Shown here in pieces: positions 41,727-49,820 of a stretch of 64,000 nucleotides of DNA. The notes beneath the pieces were generated by a model, which saw only the letters and a program-made list of their open reading frames with translations, did not search any database and was not told where the DNA came from. The stretch is from contig NZ_FOIJ01000004.1 in the NCBI RefSeq assembly GCF_900111745.1, forward strand, positions 124,001 through 188,000, written 5' to 3'. The stretch is from Stigmatella erecta (GTDB lineage: Bacteria > Myxococcota > Myxococcia > Myxococcales > Myxococcaceae). Within the stretch, counting starts at the first letter, position 1; each line of letters opens with the position of its first letter. Both the position numbers and the translations under genes were made by a program.

Positions 41727-42737
41727 ATGAAGCTGTCTTCCCTGGCCGCCGGTCTTCTGGCGGTGTCCGCCCCCCATGCCGTTGCCGCGCCGCTCGAGCC
41801 CTCCACGCAAGCGTTCGTGGACAGTCTGGCCAAGGCCGGAGGCCCTCCCATCTACACGCTGTCGCCGAAGGACGCCCGCGAGGTGCTGCGCGGAGCCCAG
41901 GCCGGGGCGGTGAAGAAGCCAGAGGCGGCCATCGAGGACCGGACCATTCCCGGTGGGGGAGAGCTGGGCAATGTCTCCATTCGCATTGTCCGGCCCAAGG
42001 GGGTCTCCGGGGCCCTGCCCGCGGTCATCTACATTCATGGCGGCGGCTGGGTGCTGGGGGACAAGGACACCCATGACCGGCTCGTGCGGGAGCTGGCCGT
42101 TGGCGCGCAGGCGGCCATCGTGTTCGTCAACTACAGCCCCTCTCCCGAGGCCCGCTTCCCCGTCGCCATCGAGCAGTCCTACGCGGTGGCCAAGTGGGTG
42201 GCCGAGCACGGCAAGGAAGCGAAGCTCGACGGCGCGCGCCTGGCGATTGCCGGCGACAGCGTGGGCGGTGACATGACGGCCGCGGTGACGCTCCTGGCGA
42301 AGCAGCGGGGCCTGCCGAAGTTCCGCTACCAGGTGCTCTTCTATCCGGTGACCGATGCGGCCTTCACCACGGACTCCTACCGCGAGTTCCAGAATGGCCC
42401 CTGGCTCACGAAGCCGGCCATGGAGTGGTTCTGGGCGCAGTACGTCCGCGATGACGCGGACCGGGCGAACATCCTCGCCTCCCCGCTGCGGGCCTCCCTC
42501 GAGGAGCTGCGCGGGCTGCCCCCCGCCCTGGTCATCACCGACGAGAACGACGTGCTGCGCGACGAGGGCGAGGCGTATGCCCGGAAGCTCTCGCAGGCCG
42601 GTGTCCGCGTCACCGCCACCCGGTACCTGGGCACCCTCCATGACTTCGTGATGCTCAATGCCGTCGCGGACACCCCGGCGGCCCGGGCCGCCATTCAGCA
42701 GGCCAGCCAGGCGCTGAAGGACGCCCTGAAGAAGTAG
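41727..42737 (+). CDS. Exported alpha/beta-hydrolase (HSL-type esterase)
   Basis: A 336-residue protein with a signal peptide (MKLSSLAAGLLAVSAPHAVA). The hormone-sensitive-lipase-type fold shows the oxyanion motif IYIHGGGWVLGDKDTHD and the nucleophile AIAGDSVGGDMTAAV (GDSVGG). A catalytic Asp is likely in ALVITDENDVLRDEG, and the His in GTLHDFVMLNAV. It hydrolyses short-chain esters in the periplasm or outside. ATG 41727 follows CAGGAG. An OhrR/MarR-type regulator gene follows 126 bases downstream on the same strand, with related operator-like sites before both genes. Confidence 0.88.
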   Translation: MKLSSLAAGLLAVSAPHAVAAPLEPSTQAFVDSLAKAGGPPIYTLSPKDAREVLRGAQAGAVKKPEAAIEDRTIPGGGELGNVSIRIVRPKGVSGALPAVIYIHGGGWVLGDKDTHDRLVRELAVGAQAAIVFVNYSPSPEARFPVAIEQSYAVAKWVAEHGKEAKLDGARLAIAGDSVGGDMTAAVTLLAKQRGLPKFRYQVLFYPVTDAAFTTDSYREFQNGPWLTKPAMEWFWAQYVRDDADRANILASPLRASLEELRGLPPALVITDENDVLRDEGEAYARKLSQAGVRVTATRYLGTLHDFVMLNAVADTPAARAAIQQASQALKDALKK

Positions 42738-42783
42738 CGCGCCTTGCCGCCCGGCGGGGCAGGGGGCGGCCGGGGGGAGGGTG

Positions 42784-42804
42784 GCGCGCAATCCTATTGC
42801 GCGC
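42784..42804. promoter_or_regulatory. Perfect 9-3-9 palindrome, probable operator of the MarR/OhrR-type gene
   Basis: GCGCGCAAT CCT ATTGCGCGC is a perfect inverted repeat with a three-base spacer, 60-80 bases before the start of the regulator gene. MarR-family dimers bind such sites, usually in autoregulation. The ATTGCGC half site recurs in the esterase promoter. Confidence 0.65.
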
Positions 42805-42863
42805 AATGCATCCTGGACCCATCGTTATTTCCAGGCGCGTCCAGCCCCGCGAGGCCGAGTCCC

Positions 42864-43319
42864 ATGCCCAAGAAGCGACCAGATCCCCTGCACCTGAGCG
42901 AGCAGCTCTGCTTCTCGCTCTACTCGGCGGTCCATGCCCTCCAGCGCACCTACCGCTCCCTGCTGGAAGACCTGGGCCTCACCTATCCGCAGTACCTGGT
43001 GATGCTCGTGCTGTGGGAGGAGGAGGGCCTGGCGGTGAAGGCGCTGGGAGACCGGCTGCACCTGGACTCCGGCACGCTCACGCCGCTGCTGAAGCGGCTC
43101 GAGGCGGCGGGCCTCGTCGTGCGAACCCGGGATCCTCGGGACGAGCGGCAGGTGCGCATCGGGCTGACGGCCCAGGGCCGGGCGATGCGCACGCAGGCCG
43201 AGGGCATCCCGCGCGCGCTGCTGGAGGCCTCGGGGTGCACCTCGGGGGAGCTGCAGACCCTCAAGGGCGAGATTGTCCGCTTCCGGGATGCGCTCAACGC
43301 GCGCCTGGAGTCCGAGTGA
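42864..43319 (+). CDS. MarR-family regulator, OhrR-like (single-Cys peroxide sensor type)
   Basis: A 151-residue winged-helix protein. The N terminus LHLSEQLCFSLYSAVHALQR contains the Cys of OhrR proteins, which is oxidised by organic hydroperoxides to release DNA. The DNA-binding part reads LTYPQYLVMLVLWEEE, VKALGDRLHLDSGTLTPLLK, with wing RTRDPRDERQVRI. It probably represses itself through the palindrome at 42784-42804 and may control the upstream esterase. No ohr peroxidase gene is adjacent, which is unusual. Confidence 0.87.
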   Translation: MPKKRPDPLHLSEQLCFSLYSAVHALQRTYRSLLEDLGLTYPQYLVMLVLWEEEGLAVKALGDRLHLDSGTLTPLLKRLEAAGLVVRTRDPRDERQVRIGLTAQGRAMRTQAEGIPRALLEASGCTSGELQTLKGEIVRFRDALNARLESE

Positions 43320-43340
43320 CGGAACGGTCCCCGCCGCCTG

Positions 43341-44918
43341 TCAGAAGGACGTCCGGCCGGGGCCCGAGTAGGTGTACTCGAGCGTGAAGGTGCCGCTCGC
43401 GTACGTGAGGATGCGCACCTTGGCGAAGGCGCCCTCCACGGTCTTCACCAGGAAGACGCGCGCCTTGGGCGTCACCCCGTGGGAGGCCGGGTCGTAGTCG
43501 TACCAGTCGTTGAGCACCGCGTTGCCCGAGGCCTCGCCGCTGCCCGGGGGCCCAGCCACCGGCATCATCGTGTCCACCGTGTAGGGCCCCTCCGAGGCGC
43601 GGGGGACTTCCGCGAGCTCCGTGGCCTCCGTCGCGAGCGCTCCCGCCTGGCCGCTGCCGCTCGTGCCGCTGTTGGTCTGCAGCCACGTGCGCTTGAAGCT
43701 GATGTCCCAGTCTCCGGACGTGGGCTCGGTGAGCGCGGCCACGGTGCCCTGGCTCAGCCGCACCCCCACGGTCTTCGCCGAGTCAGAAGCATCCACGGTG
43801 AGGCGGACGGTCTCGGCCTGCGCGGGGATGGCGGTGAACAGCACGCTGTACTTGCCCGAGGCGTAGCTGTTGATGCGCAGGCGCGCGTAGTCCCCCTTCG
43901 CGGTGCGCACCAGGAAGACGCGGTTCTTCGGCGTCAGGACGTGCGTGTTGACGTCGTAGTCGTACCAGTCATTGAGGGTGGGGTTGGCCGGCGCCGTCGT
44001 GCCGCTGCCCGGAGGGCCCGCCACGGGCTGCTGCGCGTCGAGCGCGTAGCCCACCGTGAGCGCGCGCTGCACGGACGCGAAGTCGGTCTCTTCCGCGATG
44101 CGCGCCCCGCCCACGCCCTGGCCGCTGACGCCCCCGTTGGTGCGGAGCTGCGTGCGCCGCACGGCCACGTCCCACTCCAGCGAGCTCTCCGGGTTGGAGA
44201 CCTGCACCACGCCCTTGCCCGCCTGGAGGTAGATCCACTCGGTGGAGCTCTCGGCGTTCACCTGCAGCTCCGCGCTGCCCGGCGCCTGGACCGGGCCCCA
44301 GCGGAGCTGGAGCATGGCGGGCGTCCCGGCCGTGTCGTAGTAGCCGGTGAACTGGAGCTTGAAGTAGGCGCCCGCGTCCGAGCGGACGACGTAGACCTGC
44401 GTGCGGGGCGCGAGCTTGTGCGTCGCCACGTCATAGCTGTACCAGCCCTCGCCCACCTCGAAGGGGGTGTCCGGGTTGGTGTCGGCATCCTCGCCGTCCA
44501 CCGCGTCGGCGGCGTAGCCGGCCTGGGGCGCCTGGCGCACCTGCGTGAGGTCCGAGCCGGCCAGCATCGCCACCTCCACCCCGCCCGTGCCGCTCGAGCC
44601 CCCGCGCGAGCGGACATGGAAACGCTGGAAGGCCACGTCCCACTTGGCGTCCTCGTTCGCGTTCTCCTGGCGGCGCGTGTCCAGGTCCAGGCCAATCCAC
44701 TCCGTCTGGCTCGTGGCATCCACCGTGGTGGTGAAGGTGCCATCCCCGTTGTCCACGTGGCGCAGGTGCGTGTCCTGGGGGTTCTCCGGTGGGTTTTCGG
44801 GAGGCGGCTCGCCCGGCTCGGGCTGGAGGTCCGGGCCGCACGCCACGACCCAGCCCGTGAGGAGCAGGGCGGAGGCCGCGCGGCGGAGGAGGGGAAAACG
44901 GGAGGCGAAGGCGGTCAT
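43341..44918 (-). CDS. HmuY-type heme-binding lipoprotein with three tandem domains
   Basis: A 525-residue lipoprotein (lipobox WVVAC) with a Pro-rich linker and three tandem HmuY-like domains (about 45-210, 210-375, 375-525). Each carries a TEWI/TVGV strand and a WDV(A/I) core (TEWIGLDLDTR then WDVAFQRFHVRS; STEWIYLQAG then WDVAVRRTQLRTNGG; AKTVGVRLSQ then WDISFKRTWLQTNSG) and ends with a YDYD/SYDV and heme-site-like segment (LNDWYDYD...HVLTPKNRVFLV). HmuY proteins of Bacteroidetes have one domain and pass heme to a TonB receptor. The gene follows such a receptor by 25 bases on the same strand. Repetition may raise avidity or bind a larger ligand. Confidence 0.83.
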   Translation of the reverse strand: MTAFASRFPLLRRAASALLLTGWVVACGPDLQPEPGEPPPENPPENPQDTHLRHVDNGDGTFTTTVDATSQTEWIGLDLDTRRQENANEDAKWDVAFQRFHVRSRGGSSGTGGVEVAMLAGSDLTQVRQAPQAGYAADAVDGEDADTNPDTPFEVGEGWYSYDVATHKLAPRTQVYVVRSDAGAYFKLQFTGYYDTAGTPAMLQLRWGPVQAPGSAELQVNAESSTEWIYLQAGKGVVQVSNPESSLEWDVAVRRTQLRTNGGVSGQGVGGARIAEETDFASVQRALTVGYALDAQQPVAGPPGSGTTAPANPTLNDWYDYDVNTHVLTPKNRVFLVRTAKGDYARLRINSYASGKYSVLFTAIPAQAETVRLTVDASDSAKTVGVRLSQGTVAALTEPTSGDWDISFKRTWLQTNSGTSGSGQAGALATEATELAEVPRASEGPYTVDTMMPVAGPPGSGEASGNAVLNDWYDYDPASHGVTPKARVFLVKTVEGAFAKVRILTYASGTFTLEYTYSGPGRTSF

Positions 44919-44943
44919 GCGGAGAACCTCGGGGGAAAGCGCG

Positions 44944-46905
44944 TCAGAGCTGGGCCGAGAGGCCGGCCTGGAGCACGCGGGGGGGGATGGGCAGGTCCGT
45001 GGGGTTGCCCGCATCCAGCAGGTTGGAGCCCGCGATGAACAGGCGCAGGCCCGCGGGCAGCCGCCGGGAAATCCGGGCATCCAGCGTGACGTAGGACTTG
45101 GAGCGGTAGGGGTCGGCCACCCCGTCGCCATCGGTGTCCGGGTAGAAGGGCCGCGAGCCCACGAGCGCGCCGCGCACCCACGTCTCCAGCCCCCAGGGCC
45201 GGAAGCGCCACGTCACCTGGCCGGTGAGCCGGTGGCGCGCCTGGCCCTCCAGCGGCTCATCCGTCTCGCGGTTGCGCCCGTCGGTGAGCGTGTAGCCCAG
45301 CTCCAGCTGCACGCTGCCGGGCAGCTTCTGGCGCACGCCCACCTCGCCCCCGCGCACGCTCGCGCGGTCCAGGTTGGCGTAGACGAAGCGCATGCCCTCC
45401 GGGTCCTGCTGGAGGCTGTAGGAGATCATGTCCCGCAGCGAGTGCTGGAAGAGGTTCACCCACAGCAGTGAGGCGCTGGCGGGCCGGACCTCCGCGGACA
45501 CGTTCACGCTGCGCGAGCGCTCCGGCTTCAGGTCCGGGTTGCCGCGCACGGTGTAGCCCACGGCCGGGTTCTCGAAGTCGAGCAGCAGCTCCTGGAAGCT
45601 GGGCGCGCGCAGCCCCCAGCCGTAGCTGGCCCGGAGCGTGAGCTGGGACAGCGGGTCCACCCGGAGCGCCAGCCGCGGCGTCACGGCCGTGCCGAACTGG
45701 GAGTCGGCATCCAGGCGCACGCCGGGCACGAGCGCCAGGTTCGGCGGGGCCACCACCGTCCAGGTGTCCTGGGCATAGAAGGAGAGGCGGCCCCGCTCGC
45801 CGCTCGCGTCCTCCAGCCGGTCCGAGGTGAGGTGCTCGCCGAGCAGCTCCACCCCGGCCACGAGCGCGTGCCGCTCCCCCAGGCGCGCGTCGAGCTGGCC
45901 GCCGAGCCGGGCGAGCTGGTCGCGCGTGTCCTCCACCGTGTCGAGCGCGGAGGCCTGGCGCTGGTCGTTCACGTAGCGCCGCTTGAAGCCCGTGTAGTGC
46001 CCATCCGTGCGCAGCGTCACCGCGTCGCCCAGGCGCCACGCGGGCGACAGCCGCACGGTCAGCTCGTCGTCCCGGCTGGCGCGGTCGAAGATGGCCCCGG
46101 TGGCCCCCAGGTCCACGCCCCGCTGGACGCGCCGCTCGTAGGACACGGTGCTCGACAGCTCCAGCGGCCCCTCGCGCTTCAGGTCCCCGCGCGCGGACAC
46201 GTTGAAGCCCGAGAGGCTGCTGCCCGTGGTGCTGAGGTCCAGGGGCTCCAGGTCGTAGGCATCCCGGCGCTGGAGGCCGCCGCTCACCCGCAGGCCCCAG
46301 TCCTCGCGCCGGGCCTCGGCGGTGGCATCCAGGTCGATCCACTGGAGGCTTCCATAGGAGAGGCGCAGGTCTGCCCCGAGCGGCTTCCGGGCCTTCCGGG
46401 TGATGAAGTTCACCACGCCGGCCACCGCGTCGCTGCCATAGAGCACCGAGGAGGGGCCCTTGACGATCTCCACCTGCTCGATGTCCTCCATGGACAGCCG
46501 CGACAGGTCGATGGCCCCGTTCACCCGGCCGGTGACGCGTTCCCCGTCCACGAGCACCAGGGCGTGCTCGGAGCCGAGCCCCTGCACGCGCAGGTTCGCG
46601 CCCGCGAACGTGGAGGCCACCTCCAGGCCCGGGTGGGCGGCCAGCAGCTCCGCGGCATCCCGCGCCCCGCTGGCGACGATCTCCGCCCGGGTAATCACCT
46701 CGGTGGCCACGGGGGTGTTCTCCAGCCGCTCCGGGCTGCGGGCGGCCGTCACCACCGTCCGGGCCACGGGCACGTCCTCGGGGGCCGCGGTTTCCTCGGA
46801 GGGCGGCACGGGCTCCACGGCCGCGGGCGCCTGGGGGGGCTCCTGGCTCCAGGCCAGCCCCGGCAGGGCGCACAGCACGATGAGGAAGCTCCACCACCCG
46901 GACAT
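44944..46905 (-). CDS. TonB-dependent outer-membrane receptor, probable heme/iron uptake
   Basis: A 653-residue protein: signal peptide (MSGWWSFLIVLCALPGLAWS), plug domain (about 45-170, VVTAARSPERLENTPVATEV, YGSDAVAGVVNFITRKA), then a 22-strand barrel with RPASASLLWVNLFQHSLRDM and a C-terminal AQL end. No TonB-ExbBD genes are nearby. With the downstream HmuY-like lipoprotein and a Fur-box-like sequence upstream, heme or iron chelate transport is the best reading. ATG 46905 has GGAGGA upstream. Confidence 0.9.
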   Translation of the reverse strand: MSGWWSFLIVLCALPGLAWSQEPPQAPAAVEPVPPSEETAAPEDVPVARTVVTAARSPERLENTPVATEVITRAEIVASGARDAAELLAAHPGLEVASTFAGANLRVQGLGSEHALVLVDGERVTGRVNGAIDLSRLSMEDIEQVEIVKGPSSVLYGSDAVAGVVNFITRKARKPLGADLRLSYGSLQWIDLDATAEARREDWGLRVSGGLQRRDAYDLEPLDLSTTGSSLSGFNVSARGDLKREGPLELSSTVSYERRVQRGVDLGATGAIFDRASRDDELTVRLSPAWRLGDAVTLRTDGHYTGFKRRYVNDQRQASALDTVEDTRDQLARLGGQLDARLGERHALVAGVELLGEHLTSDRLEDASGERGRLSFYAQDTWTVVAPPNLALVPGVRLDADSQFGTAVTPRLALRVDPLSQLTLRASYGWGLRAPSFQELLLDFENPAVGYTVRGNPDLKPERSRSVNVSAEVRPASASLLWVNLFQHSLRDMISYSLQQDPEGMRFVYANLDRASVRGGEVGVRQKLPGSVQLELGYTLTDGRNRETDEPLEGQARHRLTGQVTWRFRPWGLETWVRGALVGSRPFYPDTDGDGVADPYRSKSYVTLDARISRRLPAGLRLFIAGSNLLDAGNPTDLPIPPRVLQAGLSAQL

Positions 46906-46986
46906 GCCCCGTCCTCCGCCACTGGGCCGGTGGGCCCTCCAGCGGACGGAAGGGCGCGCTACTCCCGGCTGCGAATGGCGCGGACG

Positions 46987-47009
46987 GTATTGATATTCAT
47001 TATCAAAGT
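46987..47009. promoter_or_regulatory. Fur-box-like site upstream of the TonB receptor
   Basis: TATTGATATTCATTATCAAA contains the palindromic core TTGATATTCATTATCAA, close to the Fur consensus (GATAATGATAATCATTATC), in an AT-rich spot about 85-100 bases before the receptor start. It indicates iron repression of the receptor-HmuY operon. Confidence 0.72.
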
Positions 47010-47061
47010 CAAATCTTGGGTTGCCGGGTCCCGGCCGAGGGCCCTCCGGGGGGGCGTGGGG

Positions 47062-47952
47062 CTAGAGATCGTAAACGAGCGCGGCCTGGAGGATGGGCGT
47101 CTGCCGGACGTAGCCGTTCAGGCGGTTGAGGACGGGCACGCGCACCCCGGCTTGAATCACCATGTCCGTGGTGGGGCTGAAGAGGACATCCGGCGAGAGG
47201 AAGCCAATGAAGCCGCTGCCCTCGGTCTCGGCCACGCCGAGGGTGTCGCTCTTGCCCTCCAGGCGCGTGTCCGCCGCCAGGCGCAGGGCCCACCGGGCCT
47301 TGGGTTGGTACTGGGCGGCGAGCGTGCCGCGCAGCGAGGCGCCGCCCCGGAAGTCCTCACGGCCCCGGGTGGGCAGGTAGCCCGTGGCGCTCACCAGGAA
47401 GGACCACGCGTCCTGGAAGCCGGTGTAGGCCACCCCGGCGAAGGGGTCCACGGAGCCGCTGCCGAGCTGGGCATCCAGCGAGAGCGGGCGGCCCTGCGTA
47501 TCCTTTAATGTGCGGGCGGTGGGCAGCTCCGCGCCGGCCAGCAGGCTGAAGAGGTGGTTGGGGGCGAAGTTCCGGTCCCGGAAGAAGGTGGCCCGGGCGC
47601 TGACCTCCACATCGCCGATGCCCCAGCCCCGCTCGCGCGCCAGGCTGACCTCGCGCACCGTGCGCGTCTGCAGCGGCACCGTCACCGCCAGGGTCAGCCA
47701 CGGCAGGGGCACGTAGGCCGCGGACACGTCCATGCGCAGCTCCCGCAGGGAGACGGCGCTGTCCTGGCTGGCCCCGGAGGTGAGCCCCCAGGCGCGCATG
47801 GTGCTGGCCAGCCGCAGGCGCCCGGCGAAGGGCTGCTCGGTGCCCATGGAGGTGAGGGTGGGGTCTCCACAGGCGCAGGTGGCGCACGCGGACGCCTTCC
47901 CCGGCGTCAGGAGGAGCAGGGCTGCGGCAAGGGCGAGACAGGGCTTCCACAT
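47062..47952 (-). CDS. Exported beta-barrel-like protein with N-terminal CxxCxC motif
   Basis: A 296-residue protein with a signal peptide (MWKPCLALAAALLLLTPGKA) and then CATCACGDPTL, a short Cys cluster just after the cleavage site. The remainder is a run of amphipathic strands (RLRLASTMRAWGLTS, LRMDVSAAYVPLPWLTLAVT, GDVEVSARATFFRDR, LRGTLAAQYQPKARWALRLA) typical of a porin- or transporter-like barrel, ending QAALVYDL. The Cys cluster could bind metal or form disulfides. ATG 47952 or GTG 47964 may be the start. The role is unknown, but it adjoins an iron-uptake locus. Confidence 0.72.
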   Translation of the reverse strand: MWKPCLALAAALLLLTPGKASACATCACGDPTLTSMGTEQPFAGRLRLASTMRAWGLTSGASQDSAVSLRELRMDVSAAYVPLPWLTLAVTVPLQTRTVREVSLARERGWGIGDVEVSARATFFRDRNFAPNHLFSLLAGAELPTARTLKDTQGRPLSLDAQLGSGSVDPFAGVAYTGFQDAWSFLVSATGYLPTRGREDFRGGASLRGTLAAQYQPKARWALRLAADTRLEGKSDTLGVAETEGSGFIGFLSPDVLFSPTTDMVIQAGVRVPVLNRLNGYVRQTPILQAALVYDL

Positions 47953-48048
47953 GGCGGGAGGCACTGTAACGGGCCGCCCTCGGCGGCCCCTGCGGCGTGT
48001 TGTCGCGGTGTCCTCTTCCGGGCAGCCCTCCGGGGCAGGGCCGTGACG

Positions 48049-48774
48049 TCAGGCGGACAGTTGGGGCAGGTGCCAGAGGAAGGCGTCCGACAGCGAGCGC
48101 ACCCCGATGTGGCCGCACACCTCGGGGATGGTGCCCTGGTCCAGCACCCGGCCGCGGTGCAGCAGCACCACCCGGTCGCACAGGGACTCGGCGTCCCCCA
48201 GCGCGCTCGAGGACAGCAGCACGGACAGGCCCGCCTCCCGCGCCGCGCGGATGGTGATGTGCAGGAAGCGCGAGCTGAGCATGTCCAGCGAGTGCGTGGG
48301 CTCGTCCAGGATGAGCACCGCCGGGTCCTTCATGAAGGCGCAGGCCAGGTTGGTGCGCTGCCGCTGCTCGGCCGTGAGCGTGGCGCACGGCAGCGCCGCG
48401 AAGCGCTCCATCTCGAAGGTGTTGATGAGGTCCTCCAGGCGCCGCTCCATCACCTCCTGGCTCAGGCCCTGCAGCTGGGCCTGCTGGATGAGCAGCTCCC
48501 GAGGCGTGGGGTGGGGCGGCAGCGGCTGGTCCCCGGACACGAAGCCCACCCGGCTCTTGATGCGGAAGGGCTGCGTCGCGGTGCTCACGCCCGCCACGTT
48601 GGCCTCCCCCGACGAGGGGGCCAGCAGTCCCGCCAGCATGCGCAGGAGCGTGGTCTTCCCGGCCCCATGGGGGCCCACCACACCCACCACCTCGCCCGGG
48701 CGCACGTGGATGCTCACGCCCTGCACCGCGGTGGTCGTCGGATAGCTCTTGGACAGATCCTTGGCCTCGATCAT
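48049..48774 (-). CDS. ABC transporter ATPase (ABC-2/NatA-like) with altered signature motif
   Basis: A 241-residue ATPase: Walker A GPHGAGKTT, Q-loop region GFVSGDQPL, Walker B AVLILDEPTHSLD. The ABC signature, usually LSGGQ, reads LTAEQRQR, keeping only part of the motif, and the switch His after Walker B is not obvious (SSSALGDAESL). It might be weakly active or regulatory. No permease gene is adjacent. ATG 48774 follows CAGGGGGTC. Confidence 0.82.
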   Translation of the reverse strand: MIEAKDLSKSYPTTTAVQGVSIHVRPGEVVGVVGPHGAGKTTLLRMLAGLLAPSSGEANVAGVSTATQPFRIKSRVGFVSGDQPLPPHPTPRELLIQQAQLQGLSQEVMERRLEDLINTFEMERFAALPCATLTAEQRQRTNLACAFMKDPAVLILDEPTHSLDMLSSRFLHITIRAAREAGLSVLLSSSALGDAESLCDRVVLLHRGRVLDQGTIPEVCGHIGVRSLSDAFLWHLPQLSA

Positions 48775-49148
48775 GACGCATGACCCCCTGCTGCGGTGAA
48801 CACACCACGGGACACAGTCCCGCGCTGGCCCTCGCACCGCACGGGCCAGAGAGAACGGTTGGGAGCGCCGGTCCATGGGACCAGCAAGGCGCGGGGAAGG
48901 GCGGCTCACCTGCTGCGAGCGCCCTGTCCGCGAATGGCCGAGAAGTCGCTGATCTCGAGACGCCCGAGCAATCCTGCTCTCGTCCCAGTGAGATCCGCTT
49001 GTGAGACCCATGAACAGGGTAATGCCGTCTTTTTTTTGCGTCAACGATCGGCTGGCGCGGATCCAACCTTCCTATTAGGGAGGAATTGTCGAGGCTGACG
49101 AAACAATGTGAGCTGTTTCACGCCAGCGCTCCCATTCAGGGGGGGCCC
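48775..49148. other. Intergenic region, no gene seen
   Basis: About 370 bases between two minus-strand genes. Frames on either strand are short and not protein-like. A T8 run at 49029-49036 and lower GC from 48940 on suggest the promoter of the ABC ATPase gene, but no consensus could be fixed. Confidence 0.3.
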
Positions 49149-49748
49149 CTACTCTCCCAGCTCGATCTTCTCGTCGATGTCCTGCTCGGTGAGCTTCGGG
49201 TTGGGCAGCGTGGAGAGCGTGGCCATGAGCAGCTTGTAGGAGGGCACCACGTAGGGCTCCACGGTGGGCCCCAGCTGCGAGACGTACTGGTCGGTGCGCT
49301 CGCGGAACTTGTCGTCGCGGGAGCTCCAGCTGCCGCCGGCCTCGGCGCTCCAGACATCCTCCCCATCCCCGCAGCGCACGAGCCGCGCCTGGACCGCGGC
49401 CTCCGCCCCGTCCTTCGTGCGCTTCACCTGCGGGTGCAGCCAGAGCACGCCCTCGATGCCCTCGACGCACAGGGCCTGCACGCCCGCGTCGTCCAGCGGG
49501 TCCGGCGTGGCGACGTTCTCCTTCACCAGGAAGTCGCGGTTCTGGTTGACGTACTGGCGGGCGATGAGGCTCCACAGCTCGCCCACCGCCTGCTGGCCAT
49601 CCGGCAGCGGCTGCGTCACCACCACCAGCCGCTTCACGCGCTGCTGATCCACCTGCGCGTAGTCGGGGCGGATGGTGCTCTTCTTCACCGCCGAGCAGCC
49701 CGTGAGCAGGGCCAGGCCCAGCGTGAGCGCGATGTGCTTCGTCGTCAT
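49149..49748 (-). CDS. Lipoprotein of unknown function downstream of the MMPL exporter gene
   Basis: A 199-residue lipoprotein (MTTKHIALTLGLALLTGCSA). The rest is an alpha/beta domain reading RVKRLVVVTQPLPDGQQAVG, VEGIEGVLWLHPQVKRTKDG, AAVQARLVRCGDGEDVWSAEAGGSW and a C-terminal helix. The layout resembles small periplasmic lipoproteins that report an activity as a score, but no family is recognised. It follows the RND/MMPL gene on the same strand by 72 bases and may assist it. The ribosome site GGGAGAGGGAGAAC precedes ATG 49748. Confidence 0.75.
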   Translation of the reverse strand: MTTKHIALTLGLALLTGCSAVKKSTIRPDYAQVDQQRVKRLVVVTQPLPDGQQAVGELWSLIARQYVNQNRDFLVKENVATPDPLDDAGVQALCVEGIEGVLWLHPQVKRTKDGAEAAVQARLVRCGDGEDVWSAEAGGSWSSRDDKFRERTDQYVSQLGPTVEPYVVPSYKLLMATLSTLPNPKLTEQDIDEKIELGE

Positions 49749-49820
49749 GTTCTCCCTCTCCCGGCCCCACCGCGCACGGTGGGGCCTCCGTTCACAACTC
49801 ACCCGTGTCCCGGCCGGGGC

